A stretch of 20,752 nucleotides of DNA from Hebobacterum sp964559435 (GCA_964559435.1 CAZLHI010000049.1:1-20752); one strand, 5' to 3'. Shown: positions 8,021 through 15,998, counted from the stretch's first letter. Notes: a model not told the origin generated them from the sequence alone. Made by a program: numbers and translations.

Positions 8021-9943
8021 TCAGCTCTCAGAACTCGGCGGGGAGAGCTCAGGGGTCAGCCTGGCAAGGAAGTCGGCAAGCTCGCTCGCCCCCAGGTCAC
8101 CCTCGCCGCGCTGGCGGACCGACACAGTGCCGGCCTCTTGCTCCCGATCGCCGACGATCAGCAGGTAGGGGATCTTCTGGGTCTCCCCGTCGCGGATCTT
8201 GGCGCCGGTGGTGGCCTTGCGGTCATCCACCTCGACGCGGGCCTCTGTCTCTCGCAGCCGAGTCGCGACCTTCTCTGCATACTCATGGTGCCGGTCCGCG
8301 ATGGGGAGCACTCGCACCTGAACGGGCGCCAGCCAGACGGGAAAAGCGCCTCCGGTGTGTTCGATGTATCCGCCGAAGAAGCGCTCCAGCGACCCCAGCA
8401 GCGCTCGGTGCACCATCAGCGGCGTGTGCCGCTGACCGTCGGCGCCGACGTATTCCATGTTGAAGCGGCTGGTGAGGTTGAAGTCGAACTGGATGGTCGG
8501 CCCCTGCCACAGCCGGCCCATCGCGTCGCGGAGCTTGATGTCGATCTTCGGACCGTAGAAGACCGCCTCCCCCGGCTCGCGCTTGTATTCGAGGCGGCGG
8601 CTCTCGAGCGCCTCCTTCAGCGACCTCTCAGCGATCTCCCATTCCTCGTCCGAGCCCATGTACTTCTCGTGATCTTCCTCGCCGCGAACGCTGAGGGCGG
8701 TCTCCATGTCTTCGTATCCGAAGGCCTGCATGAGGAAGAGCGCGAAGTCGAGGGCCTTCTTCACCTCCTCCCCGATCTGCTCTCGCGTGCATATCACGTG
8801 GCCGTCGTCCTGGGTGAAACCGCGTACCCGAATGAGGCCGTGGAGGACGCCAGACCGCTCGTAGCGGTAGACCGTGCCGAGCTCCGCGTAGCGAATCGGC
8901 AGCTCTCGATAGCTCCGCAGTTGGCTCTTGTAGATAAGCACATGGAAGGGGCAGTTCATCGGCTTGATGCGGTACTCGTCCTCGTCGATCATCATCGGTC
9001 CGTACATCCCTTCGCGGTAGAAGCTGAGGTGTCCGCTCATCTCCCAGAGATGTGCCCGCGCAATGTGCGGGCTGGCGACGAGTTCATAGCCCCGCTTGAA
9101 GTGCTCCTTCCGCCAGAAATCCTCGATGAGCTGGCGCATCAGCGCCCCCTTCGGATGCCAGAGGACGAGGCCCCCGCCGAGCTGCTCGGGTATGGAGAAC
9201 AGGTCGAGGTCGCGGCCAAGTCGGCGGTGGTCTCGCCGCTCGGCCTCCTCCCGGAGACGCAGGAACTCATCGAGCTGCTCCTGGGAGGGGAAGGCCGTGC
9301 CGTAGATGCGCTGGAGCATCGGGTTGCGCTCATCGCCGCGCCAGTAGGCGCCGGCAACGCTCAGCAGCTTGAAGGCCTTGAGCCGGCCGGTCGAGGGAAG
9401 GTGAGGGCCGCGGCACAGATCGGCGAAATCCCCCTGCGAATAGACGGTGACCTCGCCGTCCGGCATCTCCTCCAGCAGCTCGACCTTGTACTTCTCCCCT
9501 CGCTCGCGAAACAACTCGATCGCCTCTTGCCGAGACATCTCCCTCCGCTCGAGAGCACGGTCAGCGGAGATGATCTCGGCCATCCGCTTCTCGATCTTCC
9601 CAATGTCCTCCGGGCCGAAAGTCACTGCGGTGTCGAAGTCATAGTAGAACCCCTCCTCTATGGCCGGTCCGATGGCGAGAGAGGTGCCGGGGTACAGCTC
9701 CTTGACGGCCTCCGCCATGACGTGAGAGGTGGTGTGCCGATAGACCTCACGACCGGCCTCGTCGTCGAAGGTGAGAATCTCGAGGCGGTCGTTCTCGGGA
9801 AGAGACGCGGTGAGGTCGAGGAGCTGGCCATCCGCGCGGGCGGCCACGGCCTCTTCTGCGAGCTCGGGCTCAGTGCGCTGAAGCCATTCGAGTATGCTCT
9901 GCGCGCCTCGGTCCTCGGCTTTCACCTGGATCATGCGTGACAT
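8021..9943 (-). CDS. thrS: Threonyl-tRNA synthetase
   Basis: The 640-aa class II synthetase charges tRNA-Thr with threonine and is full length (E. coli enzyme 642 aa). Domains in order: TGS (about 1-60), the editing domain with HTTSH (His70, His74) and CRGPH (Cys177, His181), the catalytic core, and a C-terminal anticodon-binding domain. The active-site zinc ligands are Cys331 (KPMNCPFH), His382 (DDGHVIC) and His512 (PLMVHRAL), close to the E. coli positions 334, 385 and 511. Motif 3 Arg is at 521. All editing and catalytic residues are present, so it should be active and proofread serine. The start at 9943 has AAGGGG 8-9 nt upstream; ATG 9934 is an alternative. It lies 145 nt downstream of tRNA-Val on the same strand. 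Confidence 0.97.
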   Translation of the reverse strand: MSRMIQVKAEDRGAQSILEWLQRTEPELAEEAVAARADGQLLDLTASLPENDRLEILTFDDEAGREVYRHTTSHVMAEAVKELYPGTSLAIGPAIEEGFYYDFDTAVTFGPEDIGKIEKRMAEIISADRALERREMSRQEAIELFRERGEKYKVELLEEMPDGEVTVYSQGDFADLCRGPHLPSTGRLKAFKLLSVAGAYWRGDERNPMLQRIYGTAFPSQEQLDEFLRLREEAERRDHRRLGRDLDLFSIPEQLGGGLVLWHPKGALMRQLIEDFWRKEHFKRGYELVASPHIARAHLWEMSGHLSFYREGMYGPMMIDEDEYRIKPMNCPFHVLIYKSQLRSYRELPIRYAELGTVYRYERSGVLHGLIRVRGFTQDDGHVICTREQIGEEVKKALDFALFLMQAFGYEDMETALSVRGEEDHEKYMGSDEEWEIAERSLKEALESRRLEYKREPGEAVFYGPKIDIKLRDAMGRLWQGPTIQFDFNLTSRFNMEYVGADGQRHTPLMVHRALLGSLERFFGGYIEHTGGAFPVWLAPVQVRVLPIADRHHEYAEKVATRLRETEARVEVDDRKATTGAKIRDGETQKIPYLLIVGDREQEAGTVSVRQRGEGDLGASELADFLARLTPELSPPSSES

Positions 9944-10088
9944 CTGGGTACCCCTTTTTGGAAATGTGAACGCCTCCCGGCGGAACAGACCGGGAGGCGG
10001 TAGACGTGCGCGGGCACTCCCGGCGTGGGATCAGGTAGTGCCCGTCGTGGTTGTGCTGAAGCCGACTGCACTCATCGCTCGCCAACGA
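9944..10088 (-). promoter_or_regulatory. thrS leader with two hairpins, possible cis-regulator
   Basis: This spacer between the tRNA-Val 3' end and the thrS start contains two perfect inverted repeats. The first, in transcription order, is CGGGCACT/AGTGCCCG (10011-10018 with 10037-10044, 18-nt loop). The second is CGCCTCCCGG/CCGGGAGGCG (9971-9980 with 9990-9999, 9-nt loop), ending about 27 nt before the start codon and followed by a U-richer stretch that leads into the AAAAAGGGG ribosome site. thrS is often autoregulated, by ThrRS binding its leader in enterobacteria or by a T-box in Firmicutes. I do not see a T-box consensus (GGUGGNACCGCG) here. Attenuation or control of ribosome access is inferred. 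Confidence 0.5.
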
Positions 10089-10165
10089 TGGTGGGCGGTA
10101 CTGGACTTGAACCAGTGACCTCTTGCATGTCAAGCAAGCACTCTAACCAACTGAGCTAACCGCCC
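10089..10165 (-). tRNA. tRNA-Val (anticodon GAC), CCA encoded
   Basis: The 77-nt cloverleaf reads, 5' to 3', GGGCGGT acceptor, TA, D stem GCTC/GAGT, anticodon stem CTTGC/GCAAG with loop TTGACAT, T stem ACTGG/CCAGT with loop TTCAAGT, acceptor ACCGCCC, discriminator A, and genomic CCA. Anticodon GAC decodes the valine codons GUC and GUU. All four stems pair, with one G-U in the D stem. A consensus promoter lies just upstream. Confidence 0.96.
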
Positions 10166-10176
10166 AACCCGGGCCG

Positions 10177-10205
10177 ATTATAGCAGGGCGGCGGGGACTT
10201 GTAAA
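10177..10205 (-). promoter_or_regulatory. Consensus sigma-70-type promoter of tRNA-Val (and probably thrS)
   Basis: On the minus strand, TTTACA (10205-10200) and a perfect TATAAT (10182-10177) are separated by exactly 17 bp. Transcription would start about 5 nt before the tRNA. No terminator with a U-tract separates the tRNA from thrS, so read-through into thrS is plausible. Confidence 0.85.
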
Positions 10206-10366
10206 TGCAGGTGCCCCATCACCACGTGCGGCCCGCCGGTGACCAACCACGAGCGCTCACGCCCGAAGAGCCATGACTGCCGGCTCTCCGCGGGTGGCGG
10301 ACGCAAGGGCCCAAGCCATTGACGGCTCCATAGCCCGACAGTAGAATGGCCGCCGCGAGGACATCG

Positions 10367-11101
10367 GTGGTCGAAGCCGTCATCGTCATCCCGGCCAGGT
10401 ATGGCTCCACACGCTTCCCGGGCAAGCCGCTCGCGCCGCTCTGGGGCAAGCCGCTCATCCAGCACGTCTACGAGCGCGCCCTGCAGTCCAAGCGCTGCGG
10501 CCGCGTTATCATCGCCACCGATGACCCCCGCATCGCGGCCGCCGCCACCAGCTTCGGGGCCGAGGCCGCCATCACCCGCACCGATCACCCGAGCGGCACC
10601 GACCGCGTGGCCGAGGTGGCGAGGGGCCTCGATGCAGACCTCATCGTCAACCTCCAGGGCGACGAGCCGCTCGTCGATCCGGCCTCCATCGACGCCGCGG
10701 TCGAACCGCTCGCAGCCGACACCTCGATCCCCATGGGCACTCTCTGCGCGCCCATTGAGGAGACCGCGGACCTGGCCAATCCCAATGTGGTGAAGGTGGT
10801 CGTTGACCGGGCCGGCTTTGCTCTCTACTTCTCCCGCCTGCCGGTCCCGTTCGTGCGCGACGGCCATGCCGATGCAGGGCGCTACCGCCACATCGGCCTC
10901 TACGTGTATCGCCGGGAGTTTCTGCTCGGGCTCGCCGACCTCTCGCCCACCCCGCTGGAGCAGGCCGAGAAGCTGGAGCAGCTCCGCGTGCTGGAGCACG
11001 GCCACCGCATCCGGGTCGTCGTCGTCCCCAAAGCCTCCCCCGGCATCGACACCCCGGCCGATTTGGCCGCGCTTGAGAGCAGAGGCCGGGATCGGCCGTG
11101 A
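10367..11101 (+). CDS. kdsB: CMP-Kdo synthetase (3-deoxy-manno-octulosonate cytidylyltransferase)
   Basis: The enzyme couples Kdo to CMP from CTP, giving the activated sugar used for the LPS inner core. Family motifs are clear: VIVIPARYGSTRFPGKPLAPL at the N-terminus, NLQGDEPLVDP, HIGLYVYRREFL and EQAEKLEQLRVLE. From GTG 10367 the product is 244 aa, near the E. coli length. I prefer this start because GAGGA (10357-10361) lies 5 nt upstream and the conserved sequence begins at once; ATG 10346, seven codons earlier, has no ribosome site. It is divergent from tRNA-Val/thrS and convergent with the tandem-GNAT gene. kdsA and kdsC lie 1.2 kb downstream on the same strand. Confidence 0.96.
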   Translation: MVEAVIVIPARYGSTRFPGKPLAPLWGKPLIQHVYERALQSKRCGRVIIATDDPRIAAAATSFGAEAAITRTDHPSGTDRVAEVARGLDADLIVNLQGDEPLVDPASIDAAVEPLAADTSIPMGTLCAPIEETADLANPNVVKVVVDRAGFALYFSRLPVPFVRDGHADAGRYRHIGLYVYRREFLLGLADLSPTPLEQAEKLEQLRVLEHGHRIRVVVVPKASPGIDTPADLAALESRGRDRP

Positions 11102-11121
11102 CCCAGCGCCACTCGCCGCTG

Positions 11122-12015
11122 TTACGTGAGCTTCTTGCCGAATGCGAAGGTCCGATCGAGGAAACTGAAGCCGAGGTTCGTGTAGAAGAGGTAGGCGCGA
11201 TAGTTGTTCCAGTCGGTGCTGATCATCGCGTGGCGGGCCCCCGCCTTCTGCATCTCGGCCAGCCCCCTGGCGAGCAGGTACTTTCCGAGGCCTTTCCTTT
11301 GCAGCGACTCGGCAACATACAGGATACCGCAGGCGCACCAGTCGGCGTACTGCGGCAGCCAGGGGTCCCCGCTCATCCGGGTCATCTTGCACTCCCCCAC
11401 TTGCCGCGCTCCCTGCCTGGCGCGTACGGCCATCGCCGGCCCGTGCGTGGTCGGTATCCCCTCCTCGCAGACCAGCTCCAACTCGAAATTGGGCCTCCCC
11501 GCCGCCGGCGGTTCGAACTCGCGCCAGTGGAAGAACACCTCGCTCTGCGGGATAGCGTAACCGGCCATCCCGAACAGCGGCGGCAGGTGGCTGACCCGCT
11601 GCGAGATGTGTCCGCACGGCAAGACGTGGAACGGGTAGCTGTACCTCCAGTCCATGGCCACGACCTCAGTGCGCTCACGTTCTCGGACCCACTGCTCGGC
11701 CGCCTCCAGCAGCGCCGCGCCCACCGGTCGCCCTCCCGGCCGGTAGCTCAGGAACCGGATGACACCGGGCTCTCCCTTGCAGTGCCACTCCGTGGTCCCG
11801 GGCGCGGAGACCGCGACATGCACGAAGCCGACAGCCTCGCCGGCGTCCCGCGCAACCAAGATCTCTTGCTCGGTGCACGGCTGCCTCTCCAGTCCCGTGA
11901 GGTCGGCGCACCACTCCTCGGGCACGGGGCGCGAGTACGGCACCGGCGCCAGTAACTCGTTGTAGCACCGGGCCACCCCGCCCGCCATGTCGGGCACAAA
12001 CGATACGATTTCCAT
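11122..12015 (-). CDS. Tandem GNAT acetyltransferase-like protein
   Basis: The 297-aa cytoplasmic protein looks like two GNAT folds in series. The C-terminal one is clear: LYVAESLQRKGLGKYLLARGL has the acetyl-CoA loop (Gln239-Arg-Lys-Gly-Leu-Gly244), followed by DWNNYRAYLFYTNLGF, the usual end of the fold. The N-terminal half has a weaker copy, with ILVARDAGEAVGFVHVAV as the central strands and PGGRPVGAALLEAAEQWV (93-110) at the CoA-loop position. In tandem GNATs one copy often has lost activity; here that would be the N-terminal one, which is an inference. Substrate unknown. The gene sits on the opposite strand between kdsB and kdsA, interrupting what might otherwise be one Kdo operon. The ribosome site before ATG 12015 is weak. 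Confidence 0.85.
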   Translation of the reverse strand: MEIVSFVPDMAGGVARCYNELLAPVPYSRPVPEEWCADLTGLERQPCTEQEILVARDAGEAVGFVHVAVSAPGTTEWHCKGEPGVIRFLSYRPGGRPVGAALLEAAEQWVRERERTEVVAMDWRYSYPFHVLPCGHISQRVSHLPPLFGMAGYAIPQSEVFFHWREFEPPAAGRPNFELELVCEEGIPTTHGPAMAVRARQGARQVGECKMTRMSGDPWLPQYADWCACGILYVAESLQRKGLGKYLLARGLAEMQKAGARHAMISTDWNNYRAYLFYTNLGFSFLDRTFAFGKKLT

Positions 12016-12090
12016 CGCAATCCGCCTTACGCTGCGTGATCACAAGCGGAACGCGCCCACCTGGCGCCATCGGAGAGTTCCGATGACACA

Positions 12091-12205
12091 AAGCAGGCGC
12101 GTCGAGGGCCGAAGTCGCGTATCCCCTGCTGCTGTGCTATCGTTTTGTCGTCGGTCAGCCGCATCGAGTCTAGCGGGCCCGGCGTAGGCCGTCAAGCGGA
12201 GCCGC
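12091..12205 (+). repeat. Dispersed intergenic element, copy A (possible structured RNA)
   Basis: This element lies in the 328-bp divergent spacer (12016-12343) between the tandem-GNAT gene and kdsA; I see no other gene or clear promoter in that spacer. Over 12091-12161 it is identical at about 59 of 71 positions, with one gap, to 18433-18502. It shares 24 identical bases at 12138-12161. Its right part, CTAGC then CGTCAA then GGAGCCGC, is more weakly shared. GCAGG (12093-12097) can pair with CCTGC (12125-12129), and inside it CGCG (12098-12101) with CGCG (12116-12119). The same pairing is possible in copy B. The end is about 140 nt before the kdsA start codon. Confidence 0.75.
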
Positions 12206-12343
12206 ACTCAGCAGCCAGCTGCGGCGTTCAAGGCTAGTGCGTAACGCGTTGAAGCAACCGACCATCCTTCCATGCAGGTGCGCTCCTCCCCGCGGCGAAG
12301 TGCGGCATGACCACAGGACGCAACCAGGGGTCGAGCGCTCGGA

Positions 12344-13201
12344 ATGGAGCAATACCAGGTCAGCAAAGAGGTGCAGGTCGGCGATGTCACGGTCGGAGGC
12401 GAGAGACCGCTCGTTCTCATCGCGGGGCCGTGTGTCATCGAAGACGGGGATATGACGGTCAAGGTCGCGCTGCTGGTGGCCCGCACGGCGAAGGAGTTCG
12501 GCATTCCCGCCATCTTCAAGACCTCCTTCGACAAGGCGAACCGCATGAGCATCTCCTCCTATCGCGGCCCCGGCCTCGAAGAGGGCCTCAAGGTGCTCGC
12601 CTCGGTCAAGCAGGAGGCTCGCATCCCCATCGTCACCGACATCCACCTCCCCGAGCAAGCGCAGCGCGTGGCCCAGGCGGCGGACATGCTCCAGATCCCG
12701 GCCTTCCTCTGCCGCCAGACCGACCTCGTCGTCGCGGCCGCGCGGACCGGCAAGCCGGTGCTCATCAAGAAGGGCCAGTTCATGTCGCCCGAGGGCATGG
12801 GCTTCATCGTCGAGAAGGCCGCCGCCAGCGGCGGAGGCGGAGTGCTGCTGGCCGAGCGCGGCACCACCTTCGGCCACCAGAAGCTCGTGGTGGACATGAG
12901 CGGCCTGTCGGCCATGCGGCGGATCGGGTGGCCCATCGTCTTCGACGCCACCCACAGCGTCCAGCTCCCCGGCGCCGCCAGCGGAGCTTCGGGCGGGCGG
13001 CGCGAGTTCATTGCGCCGCTAGTGAGGGCCGCCGCCGGGGCCGGGATCGACGCGCTCTTCGTCGAGGTGCATCCCAAGCCCGAACACGCGAAGTCCGACG
13101 CCGAGACTCAGCTCCCGCTCATCGAGCTGGCCGATCTGCTCAAGCAGGCGCTCGCGGTGGACGCGGCGCGGCGCGCCATCATGGAAGGAAGTCCGCAATG
13201 A
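12344..13201 (+). CDS. kdsA: Kdo-8-phosphate synthase, class II (metal-dependent)
   Basis: The 285-aa cytoplasmic aldolase condenses phosphoenolpyruvate with arabinose 5-phosphate to Kdo 8-phosphate. Motifs: LVLIAGPCVIED at the N-terminus, FKTSFDKANRMSISSYRGPG, LIKKGQFMSPEGM, FDATHSVQLPG and EVHPKPEHAKSDAE. The metal ligands can be placed as Cys30, His204, Glu241 and Asp252, each exactly 19 residues later than the ligands of the Aquifex aeolicus metalloenzyme (11, 185, 222, 233). Cys in AGPC, where E. coli has Asn, marks the metal-dependent class. The ribosome site is poor, so expression may depend on the leader upstream. The stop overlaps the kdsC start (ATGA), implying translational coupling. 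Confidence 0.97.
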   Translation: MEQYQVSKEVQVGDVTVGGERPLVLIAGPCVIEDGDMTVKVALLVARTAKEFGIPAIFKTSFDKANRMSISSYRGPGLEEGLKVLASVKQEARIPIVTDIHLPEQAQRVAQAADMLQIPAFLCRQTDLVVAAARTGKPVLIKKGQFMSPEGMGFIVEKAAASGGGGVLLAERGTTFGHQKLVVDMSGLSAMRRIGWPIVFDATHSVQLPGAASGASGGRREFIAPLVRAAAGAGIDALFVEVHPKPEHAKSDAETQLPLIELADLLKQALAVDAARRAIMEGSPQ

Positions 13202-13776
13202 AGGTCAGCGCAGCAGTCACGGCGCGGCTTGCCGTGATCGAGATGATGGTGTTCGATGTTGACGGCGTGCTGACCGAGGGCAGCATCCTCTACGTGGACA
13301 CCGGCGCCGAGGGCAAGATGTTCGACGTGAAGGACGGCCTCGGTATCCGTGTCGCCAGCCGCGCCGGCCTGAAGACAGCGATCATGACCGGCCGCTCCTC
13401 ACGGGTCGTCGAGCGGAGAGCGCGAGACCTGCGCATGCTCGACGTGATCGAGCGCGTCGCCGACAAGGCCTCCGCCCTGCGGCGGTTGGCCGCTGACAAG
13501 GCAATGTCGCTGGAGCACATCGCCTTCATGGGCGATGACCTAAACGACCGGGAGGCGATGCGGGCGGCGGGAGTTTCCTTCGCTCCCGCCGACGCGGTGC
13601 CGGAGATCCGCGAGATCGCCGACCTCGTCACCGACGCGCCCGGCGGCCGGGGCGCGGCCAGGCAGGCCGTCGAGGCCGTACTGAAAGCGCAGGACCGCTG
13701 GAAGAGCGCCGTCGAGAGCTATCTCGCCGACCTTGAAGAGAGGGACCGCTCCCGCGGCGCGGCGGAGGGGAAGTAG
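13198..13776 (+). CDS. kdsC: Kdo-8-phosphate phosphatase (HAD superfamily, KdsC type)
   Basis: The 192-aa product dephosphorylates Kdo 8-phosphate to Kdo. HAD motif I is FDVDGVLTEG (Asp20 nucleophile, Asp22), motif II is MTGRSS (63-68), and motif IV is MGDDLND (111-117, acidic pair Asp113/Asp114). KAAL-like helices and DKASALRRLA supply the motif III lysine region. It has no cap domain, as in KdsC. The length is slightly above the usual 180 because of a charged C-terminal tail (DLEERDRSRGAAEGK). ATG 13198 overlaps the kdsA stop by 4 nt and is preceded by GGAAGG-like sequence. It converges with the membrane glycosyltransferase gene 5 bp away. Confidence 0.95.
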   Translation: MKVSAAVTARLAVIEMMVFDVDGVLTEGSILYVDTGAEGKMFDVKDGLGIRVASRAGLKTAIMTGRSSRVVERRARDLRMLDVIERVADKASALRRLAADKAMSLEHIAFMGDDLNDREAMRAAGVSFAPADAVPEIREIADLVTDAPGGRGAARQAVEAVLKAQDRWKSAVESYLADLEERDRSRGAAEGK

Positions 13777-13781
13777 GCTCG

Positions 13782-15311
13782 TTATTTCCGCCCGGCCGGA
13801 ACCGTTCTCGGCTGCGACGGCACGTAGAGCCAGTACGGCTGCATCGTATCGGCCAGCCGGTAGCGCTCCATCAGCGGCGCGATGATGCCGTCCGGCCACC
13901 GGCCGCATACCCAATCCTCGCCCGGCTCGTGGCCGGGGATGTCCCGCGGGTTGAACCGCAAGACGATCAGCGGGAAGCGCCCCTCTTCCACATCGCGGTA
14001 CGCCGGCTCCGGATCCAGCACCCCGCCGGCCGCCATCTGCGTGAACTCGAACGGCTCGATTGGGATCTCCTTGCCGGCCAGCAGGATGAGCCCGACGTCC
14101 TCGCACAGCACCGGGCCGGGCGCCTCCTTGATGAGCTCGACAACGGCGCGGCTGCTGCTCGCGCTCGCCTCCGGCCGGAGCAGGCTGATGTTGTAGTTCA
14201 TGTCGCGGCCCGTCCAGACGAGCTGGATCGCGACCGCTCCCGCCACCAGGATGAGGGCCGGCCGCCACTTCGGCCCGAGCTTGGCGAGCTCCGCCCACAG
14301 CACCCCGGTCATCATCCCGCCCACCGCCAGCGGCTCCACAAGGTAATTGAAGGAAGAGCCGATCCGCCCGACCGTCAGGAAGAGCGCGCTCGTCACCAGG
14401 AAGTAGACGAGCAGCGCGAAATGGCTCGACCGCCTCGCGCATACGAGCGCCCCCGCCAAGGCCAGCGCGAAGTAGACCGGCCACTGCCGCAGCGCCACCG
14501 ACAGGATGAGCCACACCTGCTCCCACGTCCACGCCTCGCCCAGCGAGCTGCTCGTGTGCCAGGAGAGCTGCCGGAACATGCCGCCCCCGCTCCACACGTT
14601 CGCCGCCAGGACCAGCACCGCGATCAGCCCCGCCTGCGCGACCCCGGCCATCAGCGCCGCCAACCACCCGCGCTTCGCCCACAGCCCCACCAGCGATGCG
14701 ATGATCGCCCCCACGTTCGTCCGGCGAGTCAGCACGGCCAGCGACATCGACCCGACTCCGGGCAGCCGCCAGCCCCGCTCGAAGAGGACGAAGCCGGCGA
14801 TGCTCAGGGCGTGCGCGGGAACGTCCACCCGCATCAGGTTCGACCACACCATGATGATCGGCACCGCGAGCACGAACCCGGCGGCGAGGAAGGCGGCGAA
14901 CCGGTTGCGCGTCTTGTCCCACACGTACTGCGCGCCGCACACCGCCATCGCCAGCCCGCCCAGCGCGCCGATCAGCCTCCCACCCAGGAAGCTCGGCCCG
15001 GTCGCCCGCGCCGCCAGCGCGGAGAGCGCGTAGTAGACCGGCATGTAGCTCGCGATGATATAGGGATAGCTGCTCAGCTCTTTCGGGTACATCGCCTCGC
15101 CGCGGGCCACCCGCACCGCGATCTGCAGGATCGGTCCCTCCCCGTAGTCGAGCTGATAGGGGAAGGTGATCATCGTGTAGGAGTACAGCAGGTAGTAGCC
15201 GGCCTGGAGCGCAAGCAGTATCCCCGCGAGCGCGGCCACCAACGTGACCAGCGGATCGCGCTGCGCGCCCTCGTTTCTTCCTCTGCCCGTCCCCTCCGAT
15301 GCTGCTATCAT
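13782..15311 (-). CDS. Integral membrane GT-C-type glycosyltransferase (GT39/ArnT-like)
   Basis: The 509-aa inner-membrane protein has about ten or more hydrophobic segments through residue 370, then a soluble C-terminal region of roughly 130 aa. The first outer loop carries DYGEGP (55-60), with acidic residues where GT-C enzymes place their catalytic Asp/Glu. The second outer loop has NLMRVDVPA, similar to the 'RpD' seen in GT39-like relatives, and TRRTNVGA lies where many have 'TKQT'. GT-C enzymes move a sugar from a lipid-phosphate carrier to an acceptor on the periplasmic side. The acceptor is not known; with Kdo genes adjacent, an envelope glycan is plausible but unproven, since the genes are convergent. 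Start ATG 15311 has no strong ribosome site. Confidence 0.8.
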   Translation of the reverse strand: MIAASEGTGRGRNEGAQRDPLVTLVAALAGILLALQAGYYLLYSYTMITFPYQLDYGEGPILQIAVRVARGEAMYPKELSSYPYIIASYMPVYYALSALAARATGPSFLGGRLIGALGGLAMAVCGAQYVWDKTRNRFAAFLAAGFVLAVPIIMVWSNLMRVDVPAHALSIAGFVLFERGWRLPGVGSMSLAVLTRRTNVGAIIASLVGLWAKRGWLAALMAGVAQAGLIAVLVLAANVWSGGGMFRQLSWHTSSSLGEAWTWEQVWLILSVALRQWPVYFALALAGALVCARRSSHFALLVYFLVTSALFLTVGRIGSSFNYLVEPLAVGGMMTGVLWAELAKLGPKWRPALILVAGAVAIQLVWTGRDMNYNISLLRPEASASSSRAVVELIKEAPGPVLCEDVGLILLAGKEIPIEPFEFTQMAAGGVLDPEPAYRDVEEGRFPLIVLRFNPRDIPGHEPGEDWVCGRWPDGIIAPLMERYRLADTMQPYWLYVPSQPRTVPAGRK

Positions 15312-15356
15312 CGCCCGGCCCTAAGTGAGCTCGATAGGCGGCCGCCCTCGTGCGGC

Positions 15357-15998
15357 CTAGCTCTTCGGCAGGATTCGCACCCGCCGCCCCTCTATCTTCA
15401 GCCGCCCCTCGGCGAAGAGCTGGATCGCCTCCGAGTATAGCTCATGTTCCTGTGGAAGGATGCGGGCCGCCAGTGTCTCCGGCGTGTCGTCCTCCTCCAC
15501 GGGCGCCGGCCGCTGCACGATGATCGGCCCCTCATCGGTCCCCAGCGTGACAAAGTGCACCGTGCATCCCGACACCTTGCAGCCGTAGTCGAGCACGGCC
15601 TGGTGGACGTGGTGCCCCCACATGTCTTTGCCCCCGAAGGAGGGAAGCAAGGCGGGGTGGATGTTTATCATTCGCCCCGCGTAGGCGCCCACCAGCTCGG
15701 GTGTCATGATGCGCAGGTAGCCGGCCAGGCAGACCAGCTCGGCCTCGTACCGCCGCAAGCATGCCAGCACGGCCCGGTCGAACTCCTCTCGCGTGGGGAA
15801 GCGCTGCTTGTCGCGGCGGTCGATATGTTCCGCAACGATTCCAGCCTTGCGGGCCCGCTCCAGCGCGCCGCACTCAACATCGCTGATGACGACCACCACC
15901 TCCGCGTCGAGCTTTCCCGACGCGCAGTTGTCCATGATCGCCTGCAGATTCGTCCCCCCGCCCGAGGCGAGCACCCCAAGCCGGAGCTTCTTCGCCAT
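15357..15998 (-). CDS. purN: Phosphoribosylglycinamide formyltransferase
   Basis: The 213-aa cytoplasmic enzyme transfers a formyl group from 10-formyl-tetrahydrofolate to GAR in purine synthesis. The phosphate-binding loop LASGGGTNLQAI (10-21) is present. The catalytic residues are Asn112 and His114 in MINIHPALLPSF and Asp155 in LGTDEGPII, matching the Asn/His/Asp triad of the family. The C-terminal end (ARILPQEHELYSEAIQLFAEGRL) is complete. Start ATG 15998 follows GGAGGAGA at good spacing. No other purine gene is nearby. The GT-C gene follows 45 bp downstream on the same strand and may be cotranscribed. Confidence 0.97.
   Translation of the reverse strand: MAKKLRLGVLASGGGTNLQAIMDNCASGKLDAEVVVVISDVECGALERARKAGIVAEHIDRRDKQRFPTREEFDRAVLACLRRYEAELVCLAGYLRIMTPELVGAYAGRMINIHPALLPSFGGKDMWGHHVHQAVLDYGCKVSGCTVHFVTLGTDEGPIIVQRPAPVEEDDTPETLAARILPQEHELYSEAIQLFAEGRLKIEGRRVRILPKS

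Noticed and set aside
7841..9940. 699-aa plus-strand frame opposite thrS
   Set aside because: thrS on the minus strand has every catalytic residue; the plus frame has no recognisable domain.
9944..10088. T-box riboswitch upstream of thrS
   Set aside because: No GGUGGNACCGCG-type T-box sequence or convincing stem I was found; GGGGTACC near the start is a chance palindrome with the ribosome site.
11987..12187. Small ORF across repeat copy A, with a related peptide (SFCRRSA) in the small ORF at 18430-18612
   Set aside because: The similarity comes from the 24-bp identical block. Upstream the two copies are in different phases with a one-base gap, so a conserved peptide is unlikely.
12307..13776. 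489-aa frame running through kdsA into kdsC
   Set aside because: Its first 297 residues are an out-of-frame reading of kdsA. Only the part from 13198 is real (kdsC).
13929..15440. 503-aa plus-strand frame opposite the GT-C gene
   Set aside because: Shadow translation rich in Arg, Pro and His; the minus-strand membrane protein is clearly the gene.
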